NCBI RefSeq assembly: GCF_012927165.1
Contig: NZ_JABBGA010000025.1
Span: 1-64,000 of the forward strand
Length of the DNA stretch: 64,000 bases
DNA from: Zoogloea dura
GTDB lineage: Bacteria; Pseudomonadota; Gammaproteobacteria; Burkholderiales; Rhodocyclaceae
Reading direction: 5' to 3'
Shown here: positions 9,848-18,588 of the stretch, one piece after another
How the letters are laid out: each line of letters starts with the position of its first letter
Numbering within the stretch: position 1 is the stretch's first letter
Translations under genes and position numbers: made by a program
The notes under the pieces: model-generated
The model's database searches: none
What the model was told of the DNA's origin: nothing
Seen by the model: only the letters and a program-made list of their open reading frames with translations

Positions 9848-10777
9848 ATGCTCAAGATCGCCCCGCCCCCGCCCGCTTCGGGCGCCGCCCCGCTGTCGGC
9901 CACCTCGTCCCAGCTGTGGCTGCCCCGCCCCGCCCTGTCGTCCTGCGTCCGTGCCGTGATGAGCCGGGACACCCGTGGCGTGGCGCTGCGCGCAGAGGAG
10001 CGCTACAACCACTTCCCGGCCACGCCGGCCTGCTCCCTGGTCTGGTATTTCAGCGGCCAGGCCGAGGTGCTGCGCTCCCACCAGCCAGCCCGGGAGGACA
10101 GCCCCGGCAGCCCGCTGCCGGACCGGATCACCTTCTGCGGACCGTTCAACCGCCCGGTGATCAGCCGGAATCCGGGCCCCATGCACGCCATGATGCTGAT
10201 GCTGATGCCCGATGCCCTGGCGCTGATGACCGGCATCGACCCCGGCGCCTACATCAACCGCGTCGTCCCCGCCGCAGAGGTGCTGGATCCCGCATGGATG
10301 GCCATGTGCAGGGAGGTGGACAAGGCCGCCGACGATGATGCAAGGGTCCGGATCATGGCCACCTTCCTGGACCCCCGCTGGCAGCAGGCCAGGCCGGATG
10401 CCGACTCGCCCACCCGCTTCTTCCTGGACTGGTCCCACAACCTCGCGCTGCGGGCCGGCACCTCCGGCCTGGGACGCAGCCTGCGCCAGGTCGAACGCCG
10501 GATCAAGCAATGGACCGGCCAGCCCCTGCGCGAACTGCGCGGCCTCGGGCGCTCCGAGCAGGCCTTCTTCGACGCGGTGGTGGCCGGCCGTTCGGGGAAT
10601 GTGAACTGGAGCGACGTGGCCAGCAACACCGGCTTCGCCGACCAGTCGCACCTGTGCCGCCAGACCCGGCGCCTCACCGGCTTTCCACCGGAAGAACTGC
10701 GCCGCCGGATCTTTGCCGACGAGAGCTTCTGGGCCTACCGGCTGTGGGGCTTCACCGAGAGCGAGCTGCCGGACTGA
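9848..10777 (+). CDS. AraC-family transcriptional regulator
   Basis: A 309-residue protein whose C-terminal portion (about 200-290) has the double helix-turn-helix of AraC/XylS regulators (RQVERRIKQWTGQPLRELRG and NWSDVASNTGFADQSHLCRQTRRLTGFPPEELRRR). The N-terminal region is a non-standard sensor with a cupin-like start. A TATACT box at 9838-9843 lies very close to the ATG at 9848, so the true start may be a downstream ATG at 9958. It is divergent from the Lol-like ABC operon and may regulate it; that is inferred from position only. Confidence 0.85.
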   Translation: MLKIAPPPPASGAAPLSATSSQLWLPRPALSSCVRAVMSRDTRGVALRAEERYNHFPATPACSLVWYFSGQAEVLRSHQPAREDSPGSPLPDRITFCGPFNRPVISRNPGPMHAMMLMLMPDALALMTGIDPGAYINRVVPAAEVLDPAWMAMCREVDKAADDDARVRIMATFLDPRWQQARPDADSPTRFFLDWSHNLALRAGTSGLGRSLRQVERRIKQWTGQPLRELRGLGRSEQAFFDAVVAGRSGNVNWSDVASNTGFADQSHLCRQTRRLTGFPPEELRRRIFADESFWAYRLWGFTESELPD

Positions 10778-10796
10778 AGCCGGCAGCCCCGGCAGC

Positions 10797-10821
10797 AAAA
10801 AGGGCGGCCTAAGCCGCCCTT
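10797..10821 (-). terminator. Rho-independent terminator of the CRP-AckA-PduL gene
   Basis: A perfect hairpin AAGGGCGGC / GCCGCCCTT with a four-base loop is followed, reading the minus strand, by TTTTTG. It sits between the convergent araC-type gene and the fusion gene and points toward termination of the latter. Confidence 0.82.
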
Positions 10822-10854
10822 GCCGGGACACGGGATGAGGGCACAGCCCCCGCC

Positions 10855-13176
10855 TCAGACCCGGCTCTGGATCTCCTCGATGTAGCCCTGCATGCCGGTG
10901 CGGATGTTGGCGGCGTTGCCCTCGTCCGTGTCGATGTGCATGGCCAGCCGGTAGGCCGGATTCACCCGCACCACCACGTCACCGAAGATCAGCTCACGCT
11001 CGCCCTCGACGCGCACCCGCACCACGTACTTGTCACGCACCCGGAAGCGCCGCGCGTCCTCGGGTGTCATGTGGATGTGGCGCTGGGCGCAGATCACGCC
11101 ACGCTCGATGACGGTGCTGCCGGCCGGGCCTTCCAGGGTGATGCCCGGGGTGTTGGTCAGGTCGCCGGATTCGCGGATGGGAGGCTGGATGCCGACCTTG
11201 AACTGCTCGGTCATGGCGATCTCCACCTGGGTCTCCTTGCGCGTCGGGCCCAGCACCCGGACGTTGGCGATGCGCCCCTTGGGGCCGACCAGGTGCACCT
11301 TCTCGGCACAGGCAAACTGACCCGGCTGGGACAGCTCGTGCTCGGGCGTGAGCTGGTGGCCCTCACCGAAGAGCTTGTCCACGTCGGCCTGGCAGAGGTG
11401 CACGTGGTGGGCCGAGATCTCGATGGGGATGGCCGGCGCCTCCTCGGCACGCGCTTCCAGCAGCAGCTGGTTGCGCTCGATGGAGCGCAGGGTCTCCCAG
11501 GCCACCAGACGCTCGTCATCGTTGTTGATGACCAGGATGGTGACCGGCGAGTCGTCGGCCGAGATGACGGCGTGGGAGCCGAAGTTGCCCAGGTTGCGGT
11601 TCTTTTCCTCGTCCAGCTTGATGCCCATGTAGCCGAGGCCCTGACAGGCCAGGCTGCGCACGGTGGCGCTGGATTCGCCCACTTCGCCGGTGAAGGCCAG
11701 CACGTCGATGCCGCCCATGGCCGCCACGTAGGCGCCGATGTTCTTGCGCACCTGGTAGCAGAAGGCCTTGTGGGCCAGCAGGGCGCGGTGATGGCCGTTG
11801 CTGGCAGCGGTCTCGATGTCGTGGATGTTGCTGGAGATGCCCGAGATACCCTTCAGGCCGCTACCGGTATTGATGAGCCGGGACAGCTCCTCCGGCGACA
11901 TGTGGTGATGCTCCATCAGGTGGATCATCACCGCCGGGTCGATGCTGCCGGAGCGGCTGGGCATGATCAGGCCGTCGGCGGGGGTCATGCCCATCGAGGT
12001 GTCCACCGAGCGGCCATGGTCGATGGCGCACACGGAGGCGCCGATGCCCAGGTGGCAGGAGATGATCTCCAGCTCGCCCAGGGGGCGCTTCACCACTTCC
12101 GCCGACTTGAGGGACACATAGCGGTGGGAGGTGCCGTGGAAGCCGTAACGGCGGATCCCTTCCTGCTTGTACAGGTCGTAGGGCAGGCCGTAGAGGTAGG
12201 CGTAGGGCGGCAGGGTCTGGTGGAAGGCGGTATCGAACACCGCCACATGGGGCACGCCAGGCAGCTGCTGCATGGCCATGCGGATCCCTTCCACGTTCAC
12301 CGGGTTGTGCAGCGGCGCGAAGATGGACAAGGCCTCGATGTCGGCGATCACGTTGGGGGAGATCACCACCGCGCTGGAGAACTTGCTGCCGCCATGGACC
12401 ACCCGGTGGCCGACCGCCACCACATCCTCAGGATGGAAGGCAAAGACGTCACCGAGCAGCCGCGTCGCCTCACTCATCACCCGGAACAGCTCGGTGAGGG
12501 CGAAAGGCTCGCGCACCTGGGTCTTGGTCTGGGTGCCGACATTCACCGTCACGCAGGACACGGCTGGATCGGAGTTGTCGATGATGCCGTGGACGTCGGA
12601 GCCGAGATCCTTGGTGTCGTAGACCCCGAAGTGGATCTGGCTGATGCCGACGTTGAGCGCCAGCACCTTGCCCGGCGTGCCGTTGATCAGGGACAGGGCG
12701 TAGGGGTCGTCGGACTTGGCGGCGCCGGCGGGTTGGCCGGCCACGATGTCCAGGGACATGCTGCGCATGCGGTCGAGCAGCAGGCGCGACAGGTAAGCCA
12801 CCGCCCTGGGGTTGGTCAGGATGTGGCTGTTGAAGATCGCCTGGGGAATCAGCAGCACATAGCAGCGGTTGCCGGCGATCACGTCGGCAGCCAGCTTGTC
12901 GCCGGTCAGGATCGACATCACGCCGAACACATCACCCGGGGCCAGTTGGGACAGCACCGAGCGGGTGCCGATATTGTCGGTGACGGAAATCTCCGCATGG
13001 CCGGTGATCAGCACGCCGATGTACTTGCTGTCGTCGCCGGTTTCCAGGATGGCCTCGTTGCCCTCGTAGGTGGCGAGTTGCCCCTGGCTGACGATCTCCT
13101 CGACCTTGTCGGCCGGGAAATGCTCGAAAAGGCGTACCTGTTCGAGGAAGAACCGTTTCAGATCGATTTCACTCAC
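10855..13176 (-). CDS. Triple fusion: cyclic-nucleotide-binding domain + acetate kinase + PduL phosphotransacylase
   Basis: A 773-residue three-domain protein. Residues about 10-130 form a CRP-type cNMP-binding fold (PGDVFGVMSILTGDKLAADVIA). Residues about 168-565 are an acetate/propionate kinase with catalytic Arg258 (GHRVVHGG), His290, Asp315, His347 region (YGFHGTSHR), Arg408 and Glu501. Residues about 583-770 are a PduL-type phosphotransacylase with both metal-binding His motifs (SAHHVHL, RHIHM). The pair would convert acyl-CoA to acyl-phosphate to acetate plus ATP in one polypeptide, perhaps gated by a nucleotide. The kinase N-terminal loop, usually NxGSSSLKF, reads NVGISQIHF and the ATP loop GGIGEN reads GEVGES, so kinase activity may be altered. 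A GTG start at 13176 fits the domain start; an ATG at 13257 adds 27 atypical residues. Confidence 0.9.
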   Translation of the reverse strand: MSEIDLKRFFLEQVRLFEHFPADKVEEIVSQGQLATYEGNEAILETGDDSKYIGVLITGHAEISVTDNIGTRSVLSQLAPGDVFGVMSILTGDKLAADVIAGNRCYVLLIPQAIFNSHILTNPRAVAYLSRLLLDRMRSMSLDIVAGQPAGAAKSDDPYALSLINGTPGKVLALNVGISQIHFGVYDTKDLGSDVHGIIDNSDPAVSCVTVNVGTQTKTQVREPFALTELFRVMSEATRLLGDVFAFHPEDVVAVGHRVVHGGSKFSSAVVISPNVIADIEALSIFAPLHNPVNVEGIRMAMQQLPGVPHVAVFDTAFHQTLPPYAYLYGLPYDLYKQEGIRRYGFHGTSHRYVSLKSAEVVKRPLGELEIISCHLGIGASVCAIDHGRSVDTSMGMTPADGLIMPSRSGSIDPAVMIHLMEHHHMSPEELSRLINTGSGLKGISGISSNIHDIETAASNGHHRALLAHKAFCYQVRKNIGAYVAAMGGIDVLAFTGEVGESSATVRSLACQGLGYMGIKLDEEKNRNLGNFGSHAVISADDSPVTILVINNDDERLVAWETLRSIERNQLLLEARAEEAPAIPIEISAHHVHLCQADVDKLFGEGHQLTPEHELSQPGQFACAEKVHLVGPKGRIANVRVLGPTRKETQVEIAMTEQFKVGIQPPIRESGDLTNTPGITLEGPAGSTVIERGVICAQRHIHMTPEDARRFRVRDKYVVRVRVEGERELIFGDVVVRVNPAYRLAMHIDTDEGNAANIRTGMQGYIEEIQSRV

Positions 13177-13376
13177 GCTGATTCTCGCTTCAGATTGGTG
13201 TGCCAACAGGCCACAGGATAGTCCTGCTGTTGCAATGCAGCAAAGCACATTTGCCACACTGGCGCCACGCTTGACGGGCCTGCCAGGCCCCCCTATGGCG
13301 GCGGCATGGCCCGTGCATAAGCCTAATGCGCTGTTGTGACGGTCATTCGCGGGAAATCTGAAGGGTCAGCTGCAGT

Positions 13377-13568
13377 TCAGGGCGTGTCGTCGTCGGAAAG
13401 GCGGATAAAGGCACGGCTGGCGCGGCGCAGAAAGGCGGTCTGGCGCCGGAAGGCGCGGCAGCCCCGGCAGAAGGCCAGGTGGAAGCGCAGCTGGAGCCGC
13501 TCGCCCAGGCTGAGGGGCCGGTCCATGCCCTCGGACATGATTCGGGTGGCGTGACGACAAGTCAGCAT
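13377..13568 (-). CDS. Small zinc-finger anti-sigma factor
   Basis: A 63-residue protein with an N-terminal CRHATRIMSEGMDR segment and a HLAFCRGC motif (His-x3-Cys-x2-Cys), the zf-HC2 pattern of soluble anti-sigma factors. It has no transmembrane helix. Its start overlaps the end of the ECF sigma gene by a few codons, so the pair is translationally coupled. It probably holds the ECF sigma factor inactive until a metal or redox signal is received. Confidence 0.8.
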   Translation of the reverse strand: MLTCRHATRIMSEGMDRPLSLGERLQLRFHLAFCRGCRAFRRQTAFLRRASRAFIRLSDDDTP

Positions 13569-14149
13569 GGCGCGCCCTCCCCGGCAAACCAGCCGGTGCT
13601 GAGGCACTGGCGCAGACCCGCCCGCGCCCGGTGCAGGATCACGTTGCAGTTACTGATGCTGAGCTGCAAGGTGGTGCAGATCTCGTCGGTTTCCAGGCCC
13701 AGGAACTCCCGCATCATGAACACCCTGGCGGTGCGCGCCGGCAGCACCTCGAGACAGGTCTCGAAGACCTGCCAGAACTGGCGCTGTGCCAGGGCTTCTT
13801 CCGGATCACCCCAGGCCCGCGGCCGGCCGGCCGGGCTCCAGTGGCCGTTTTCGCGGAACAAGGCCTCGAAGGCTTCGTCCATGTCAGCCTCGTCCCGCTC
13901 GAGGCTGGACACCTGCACGCTGCGGCCACGTTCCCGCAGGGCGTCGATGACCTTGTGGCGGACGATGGTGAACAACCAGGTCTTGAGGGCCGAACGGCCG
14001 CCAAAGCGATCAACCCCCCGCAGGGCGGACTCCATGGCCTCCTGCACCACATCCTCGGCGGCCGCGTCATCCTGCAGCTGCAGGCGGGCGAACTTGAGCA
14101 TCTGGGGGCGGAAGCTGGAAATGAGTTCGGCCTGGGGGGTATCCGTCAT
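13562..14149 (-). CDS. ECF sigma factor of the copper-RiPP operon
   Basis: A 195-residue sigma-70 family protein with region 2 ([43 protein letters not shown]) and region 4 ([41 protein letters not shown]). It has no extra C-terminal domain. The start at 14149 overlaps the DoxX stop as ATGA. ECF sigma genes of this kind accompany bufferin/Hvf operons in proteobacteria and are induced by copper; it likely recognises the promoter proposed upstream of the precursor gene. Confidence 0.9.
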   Translation of the reverse strand: MTDTPQAELISSFRPQMLKFARLQLQDDAAAEDVVQEAMESALRGVDRFGGRSALKTWLFTIVRHKVIDALRERGRSVQVSSLERDEADMDEAFEALFRENGHWSPAGRPRAWGDPEEALAQRQFWQVFETCLEVLPARTARVFMMREFLGLETDEICTTLQLSISNCNVILHRARAGLRQCLSTGWFAGEGAPC

Positions 14150-14691
14150 GGCTGGCGGGCGGCTCCTGACAAAAGGACGCGGTGGCGGATCCATGCATCC
14201 ACGCTGAGGCGCCCGGGACCGAGCAGGATCAGCGGCAGCAGCATAGCAAGAAAGATCACCGGCAACTTGAAGTTGCCGAAACCCTCATCGCTGATCGCAT
14301 AGCCCTGCGCCAGTTCGGCCAGGCTGCCCCATGCCTCGGGCCAATGCACGGCGGCGGTGGCCACCACCGTCAGGACGGCCAGCGAGACACCAAAGAAGCG
14401 GGTCCCCAGGCCGAGCAGCAGAGCGATGCCACCGGCCAGCTCGAAGGTGGTGGCGAGCTGCCAGCTGATGTCGGTCGGCACCTGGTCGAAGGGAAACGGG
14501 AAGCGCTCCCGGATGTCGTCGAACCAGTTGCTGCCATGGAGCTTTTCGAGGCCGGACTCGAAGAACTCCCAGGCCAGCACCAGGCGCAGGCCGAGCAACG
14601 CTGCCCACTGGCCCGCGCCGTCGAGACCGCGGAGGCCGGCACGCAGCAAGTCAAGGGATGCGGAAAGCAGCGGGGCAGAGGCGGTATTCAT
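14146..14691 (-). CDS. DoxX-family membrane protein
   Basis: A 181-residue integral membrane protein with about four hydrophobic segments and the DoxX motif [23 protein letters not shown] near the first helix. The start at 14691 overlaps the DUF2063 stop (ATGA). DoxX proteins recur as the terminal membrane partner of DUF692/DUF2063 RiPP operons. The biochemical function is not established; a role in electron transfer or in exporting or receiving the modified peptide is possible. Confidence 0.85.
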   Translation of the reverse strand: MNTASAPLLSASLDLLRAGLRGLDGAGQWAALLGLRLVLAWEFFESGLEKLHGSNWFDDIRERFPFPFDQVPTDISWQLATTFELAGGIALLLGLGTRFFGVSLAVLTVVATAAVHWPEAWGSLAELAQGYAISDEGFGNFKLPVIFLAMLLPLILLGPGRLSVDAWIRHRVLLSGAARQP

Positions 14692-15428
14692 GCTTGAACT
14701 CCCAGAATGATGCCGAGGCGACACAGGTCGGCCAAGGCGTGACGACCGAATTCGAGAAAGGCGGCATCCGCCTCCCGCCCCATCTGCCCGGCCAGGCTGG
14801 CCAGCACATCCCGCCCCCGCCGGGCCGCCGGCTCCAGGAGGGCCAGCAAGGCCGCGGTGGCGGGGCTGAGCTCGACGAAGCACACCGTATCGGCGGCATC
14901 GCGATACACCAGCAGGCGGACAGGCTGCGGCCGGCGTGGCCGGTAGTCGGGGCCGATGTGCTGCACCGGCCAGTCGAAGGCCAGCGACAGCAGGGCCGGG
15001 TTGAGCACCGGGATGCCGTCGAGCAGGTCCCCGCCGGGGTCGGCCGGGGCACCCTCACCGTCCATCAGCTCCACCGCCAGCTCGGCCCATTCATAGTGCG
15101 CCAGGGCGGCAAACCAGCGCGGCAGCGGCGGGGTCTCGCCAGCTTCCAGATAGGCCACGAAGGCCCGGGGGATGTCGCGGAACCAGGGAGACTCACAGGC
15201 CCCGTCGCGGAAGAAGGCGCGGCACAGGCGGGCCCAGCGCGCCTCGCCGAGGCAGGCCCGGCCGACCGGGAAGCAGCGATCCAGGAAGCCGCGCAGGTTG
15301 GCGAAGAGCAGGCCCTCGTAGCGCGCCATGGCCGCAGCCGGCACACCGGCGGGCCACGGCGTGCGGCCGCCGCCGCGGATGCGCGCGCCGAAGCTGCGCT
15401 GGAAGTCATGCAGGCCAGGCGCGCTCAT
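14688..15428 (-). CDS. HvfC-like DUF2063 protein (RiPP maturation partner)
   Basis: A 246-residue protein starting [17 protein letters not shown]. It matches the DNA-binding-like DUF2063 family, here with [25 protein letters not shown] and [17 protein letters not shown]. Family members act with the DUF692 enzyme, binding the precursor peptide so that its cysteines can be modified. Start and stop overlap the neighbours as ATGA. Family placement is strong; the precise role here is inferred from homologues. Confidence 0.87.
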   Translation of the reverse strand: MSAPGLHDFQRSFGARIRGGGRTPWPAGVPAAAMARYEGLLFANLRGFLDRCFPVGRACLGEARWARLCRAFFRDGACESPWFRDIPRAFVAYLEAGETPPLPRWFAALAHYEWAELAVELMDGEGAPADPGGDLLDGIPVLNPALLSLAFDWPVQHIGPDYRPRRPQPVRLLVYRDAADTVCFVELSPATAALLALLEPAARRGRDVLASLAGQMGREADAAFLEFGRHALADLCRLGIILGVQA

Positions 15429-16270
15429 GCCACACGCTCCGGTAAACGGGCCGCCGCACGCTGCAAGGTGGCGATGCGGGCCACCTCGCGGCCGAGTTCA
15501 TCCAGGGTGGGAAACTCGGTGTCCCGCTCCAGGCAGGTGGGCACCGGCCCGCAGTGGCGATAGGCCTCGGCCAGCAGGTCCCACACCGGGTCGATGACCG
15601 GCGCGCCATGGGTGTCGAGCCGCCAGCCGTCCTCTTCCACGTGATGCCCCGCCACGTGGATGTAGCAGGTCCGCTCCAGGGGCAGGGCGCGCAGGAAGGC
15701 CAGCGCGTCGAAGCCGAAATTGGCGCTGTTCACCACGATGTTGTTGACGTCCAGGTGGAGCAGGCAGTCGGCTTCCTCGATCACCGCGCGGATGAAGCCG
15801 GCCTCGTCCATCTCGGCCCCCGGCGGCACCAGGTAGCAGGAGGCGTTCTCGATGCCGATGCGCATGCCTAGCACGTCCTGGGCCTGGCGGATGCGGGCGG
15901 CGGTCCACCGCACCGCCTCCCAGGTCCACGGTAGCGGCAGCAGATCGTAGAGCGGCCGGCCGTCGTCGGCCCAGGCGAGGTGCTCGGTGTAGAGGGCGAT
16001 GCCGTGGCTGTCCATGAAGCGGCGGATGCGCTGCAGCAGGTCGGTGTCCAGCGGACGCATGCCACCCAGCGACAGGGACAGGCCGTGGCAGACGAAGGGA
16101 TAGCGCTCGGTGCAGGCCCGCAGCTGGCGGGCCTGCCGCCCGCCGGTACCGGCCCAGTTCTCCGGGGCCAGCTCAAAGAAGGCTACGCTGTCGGGCACCC
16201 CGGCCTCCATCGCGGGCAGCAGCTCGCGGCGGAAGCCGAGGCCGGCGCCGGCCGGCAGGCGGGTGCTCAC
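15425..16270 (-). CDS. HvfB/MNIO-like DUF692 iron oxidase
   Basis: A 281-residue TIM-barrel protein of the multinuclear non-heme iron-dependent oxidase family. Recognisable elements are GAGLGFRRELLPAM, SVAFFELAPENW (metal-site Glu), HGLSLSLGG, TEHLAWAD, GIENASCYL, LHLDVNNIVVNS and HVAGHHVEEDG. Family enzymes convert Cys residues of a precursor into thiooxazole or oxazolone-type copper ligands. The start is GTG at 16270 overlapping the precursor TGA as GTGA; no ATG fits the family start better. Cytoplasmic. Confidence 0.92.
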   Translation of the reverse strand: MSTRLPAGAGLGFRRELLPAMEAGVPDSVAFFELAPENWAGTGGRQARQLRACTERYPFVCHGLSLSLGGMRPLDTDLLQRIRRFMDSHGIALYTEHLAWADDGRPLYDLLPLPWTWEAVRWTAARIRQAQDVLGMRIGIENASCYLVPPGAEMDEAGFIRAVIEEADCLLHLDVNNIVVNSANFGFDALAFLRALPLERTCYIHVAGHHVEEDGWRLDTHGAPVIDPVWDLLAEAYRHCGPVPTCLERDTEFPTLDELGREVARIATLQRAAARLPERVA

Positions 16271-16587
16271 TTCTTGTCGGCCGCGCACTTGCCGTCGGCC
16301 TTCTTGTCGCTGGCGCAGCTGGCTTCCTTCATCTTGTCACCGCTGCATTTGCCATGGCCTGCCTTGTCGGCGGCGCAACTGCCGTCGGCCTTCTTGGACA
16401 TCTTCTTCTTGGCGGCGGAACACTTGCCTTCACCGCACTTGCCATCCTTGGCCTTGGTGTCGGCCTGGGCGAGCTGGTAGCCGCCGTCCAGCGCTTTGGC
16501 GGCAAACGGATTGTCGGCCGCATGGGCGAGGCCGGCGAGCAGCAGGGTGGAGGCCAGGGCAGCGGTCAGGGTGGCGGTCTTCTTCAT
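16267..16587 (-). CDS. Cys-rich secreted RiPP precursor (HvfA/bufferin-like)
   Basis: A 106-residue peptide with a typical Sec signal (MKKTATLTAALASTLLLAGLAHA) and a Lys-rich core with six Cys: GKCGEGKCS, GSCA, GKCS, ASCA and GKCA. The EGKC motif is the one modified by DUF692 enzymes in Hvf-type copper peptides. The signal peptide serves as leader, after which the mature peptide would reside in the periplasm or outside and chelate copper. A good AAGGAG ribosome site precedes the ATG. First gene of a six-gene coupled operon. Confidence 0.88.
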   Translation of the reverse strand: MKKTATLTAALASTLLLAGLAHAADNPFAAKALDGGYQLAQADTKAKDGKCGEGKCSAAKKKMSKKADGSCAADKAGHGKCSGDKMKEASCASDKKADGKCAADKK

Positions 16588-16665
16588 GATGGAACTCCTT
16601 GCAGTTGGGGGGGATCAGCCCTGGCGGCCCCGGGAGAGGTGCCGCAAATCGCAGGTGCTGATTCT

Positions 16666-16693
16666 TAGTCGGGGCCGGCGGCGGGTTCTTACA
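16666..16693 (-). promoter_or_regulatory. Candidate ECF-sigma promoter of the copper-RiPP operon
   Basis: Reading the minus strand, TGTAAGAA (16686-16693) and CGACTA (16666-16671) are separated by about 14-16 nt, roughly 80 nt upstream of the precursor ATG. The arrangement resembles ECF promoters with a GTAA-containing -35 and a CGTC/CGAC-type -10. It is the best candidate for autoregulation by the operon's own sigma factor, but it is a single instance and unproven. Confidence 0.4.
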
Positions 16694-16762
16694 CGGCCGG
16701 ATCAAAAAAAACCGGGGGAGCGACGGTTATCATTGCGCACTCCGGCTCCTGCCCTGATCCCG

Positions 16763-17374
16763 ATGGCCTCCGACGCTCCGCCTCCCCACCACAGCCCCCT
16801 GGAAGACGTCCAGGGTGTCCTCACCGGCTGCCTGTTCATGGCCCTGGCCATCCTGATGTTCCGGGAAAGCCGCCTGCTGCTGGGCGGCACGGCGGGGCTG
16901 GCCTTCCTGCTCCACTACCTGGCCGGCTGGCGGCTGGGCCCCGTGCTGTTCCTGATCAACCTGCCCTTCTATGTGTTTGCCTACCGGGCCCTGGGGCGCG
17001 CGTTCACGGTGAAGACCTTCTGTGCGGTGGCGGTGTTGGCGGTGTATACGGAGATGTTGCCGGGGCTGATCGCCTTCGAGCGGATCGACCCGCTCTTTGC
17101 CGCGGTGATGGCCGGCCTGCTGGCGGGCATCGGCATCCTGATCCTGATCCGCCACGGCGCCAGCCTGGGCGGGCTGGGGGTGCTGGCGATCTACCTGCAG
17201 AAGGTGAAGGGATGGCGCGCCGGCACGGTGCAGATGCTGGGGGATTGCGTGGTGCTGGCGATCGGCCTGCTGGCCGTGTCACCGGGCCAGGTGGCCCTGT
17301 CGGTGCTGGCGGCCGCAGCCCTGAACCTGGTGATCGCCATCAACCACCGGCCGGACCGCTATTTCGGTGCCTGA
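16763..17374 (+). CDS. YitT/DUF161-family membrane protein
   Basis: A 203-residue protein with about five or six transmembrane segments and the YitT family signatures LGGTAGLAFLLHYL, LINLPFYVFAYRALGR and RHGASLGGLGVLAIYLQKVKG. It lacks the C-terminal DUF2179 domain found in longer relatives. Function is unknown. It is divergent from the copper-RiPP operon and convergent with the MarR gene. The start at 16763 was chosen because the long upstream extension reads through the RiPP promoter region. Confidence 0.8.
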   Translation: MASDAPPPHHSPLEDVQGVLTGCLFMALAILMFRESRLLLGGTAGLAFLLHYLAGWRLGPVLFLINLPFYVFAYRALGRAFTVKTFCAVAVLAVYTEMLPGLIAFERIDPLFAAVMAGLLAGIGILILIRHGASLGGLGVLAIYLQKVKGWRAGTVQMLGDCVVLAIGLLAVSPGQVALSVLAAAALNLVIAINHRPDRYFGA

Positions 17375-17389
17375 GCGGCCCCGCGGGGC

Positions 17390-17863
17390 TCAGTGGTCGG
17401 CCAGGTTGTTGAAGATCTGCTCGAGATCCTGGCTGATGCGCATCAGGCGGGCTTCGCTCAGGCCCGCATAGCCACGCAGGAAGATCTTGCCGGTGGCCTG
17501 CTGGATGTCGGTGAGCAGGCTCTCGCCCTTGGGCGTCATGGACACGTCGGTGATCCGCGCGTCATCCGGATTGGTGGCCGTCTGCACCAGCCCCTCGTCG
17601 CGCATGCGCTGCACGATGCGGGTGATGGTGGACAGCTTGATGATGGCGTGGGTGGAGATCTCGGACACGCTGAGCGTGCCGTGATTCTTCAGGAGCAGCA
17701 GCACGCGCCGAGTCGGTACGTCGGTGCCCAGCTTCTTGAGGACCTGCTCCATCTGCTGGGTGTAGATGGCATGGGCCCGCGCCAGCCAGTAGAAGGGGAA
17801 CTCCTCGTAACGGAAGTTCTCGCTGGTCGGCAGGAAGCGGTTGTTCTTTTTTGCGCTCGACAT
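17390..17863 (-). CDS. MarR-family transcriptional regulator
   Basis: A 157-residue winged-helix regulator with RRVLLLLKNHGTLSVSEISTHAIIKLSTITRIVQRMRDEGLVQ as the DNA-binding region and DARITDVSMTPKGESLL as the wing. The start MSSAKKNNRFLPTSENFRYEEF at 17863 is favoured over an upstream extension. It lies downstream of the liv and iac genes in the same direction. Known IAA operons are controlled by MarR repressors, so this is the best local candidate for an IacR-like regulator; the link is positional only. Confidence 0.88.
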   Translation of the reverse strand: MSSAKKNNRFLPTSENFRYEEFPFYWLARAHAIYTQQMEQVLKKLGTDVPTRRVLLLLKNHGTLSVSEISTHAIIKLSTITRIVQRMRDEGLVQTATNPDDARITDVSMTPKGESLLTDIQQATGKIFLRGYAGLSEARLMRISQDLEQIFNNLADH

Positions 17864-17966
17864 ATCGGGGGGTTCTTGAAAGCCCTGAAGACTCGGCTCG
17901 GCCGGTTGCTCCGCCGGCGGCCCCGGGCATGATACCTGCACAAGGGGCCATCCGGCAGCGCGGGGC

Positions 17967-18566
17967 TCAGCCCTCCTTGTAAGGACCCGCCCCCAGCCCG
18001 ATGGGCTCCGGCGCAGCGGCCACCAGGCGTGAGAAGATCCGCGCGAAATCCTCGGGCTCCGCCGGGGTGCGGGTCCCGCTCATGGGGTCCACCGAACCGG
18101 CAAAGCCGGCGTTGGCGATCGCCCAGTCCTCGGCGGTGAAATGCTTGTGCACCAGCGGCAGGATCTCCCGCTCCTCGCGCATCATGTGGTCCCGGTAGAA
18201 GGCCGCGAAGGCCTCGAAGGCCTCCACGAAGCCCTGGAATCCGCCCGGGGCGCCGTCGGCATAGTTCTGCACGGCCACTTCCAGGGCCTTGATGCGGTCG
18301 TTGCCGTGGGTGTGCTCTTCCTCCAGGCGGGCCACGGCCTCGGCCCCTTCGGCGGTGCGCTGCTTGAGCAGGGCGAAGATGAACTGGTCTTCCTTGGGGT
18401 GGTGGCGCTTCTCGGGGTAGGCGTCCAGGTAGTGGACCATGGCGCGCAGCAGGCCCATGTCGGGCTGCAGGGTGCCGGAACCGATGTCCCGGAGCATCAG
18501 CCGGATGGCGTGCAGGATGGCCGCCAGGGACTGATGTTCGTCGATCATGATGCGCAGGGCTTCCAT
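17967..18566 (-). CDS. Hemerythrin HHE domain protein
   Basis: A 199-residue protein with a hemerythrin-type four-helix bundle supplying di-iron ligands: DEHQSL (His), HHPKEDQFIF, EEEHTHGND and FYRDHMMREEREILP. These proteins bind O2, NO or iron. It starts 23 nt after livF ends and may be transcribed with the transporter, though a functional link to it is not apparent. Confidence 0.87.
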   Translation of the reverse strand: MEALRIMIDEHQSLAAILHAIRLMLRDIGSGTLQPDMGLLRAMVHYLDAYPEKRHHPKEDQFIFALLKQRTAEGAEAVARLEEEHTHGNDRIKALEVAVQNYADGAPGGFQGFVEAFEAFAAFYRDHMMREEREILPLVHKHFTAEDWAIANAGFAGSVDPMSGTRTPAEPEDFARIFSRLVAAAPEPIGLGAGPYKEG

Positions 18567-18588
18567 TCTTGTGTCTCCTTGGGTGCGC

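Noticed and set aside
10936-13221. 761-codon plus-strand frame opposite the CRP-AckA-PduL gene
   Set aside because: Shadow of a conserved three-domain enzyme; His/Gly-rich composition, no domain recognised.
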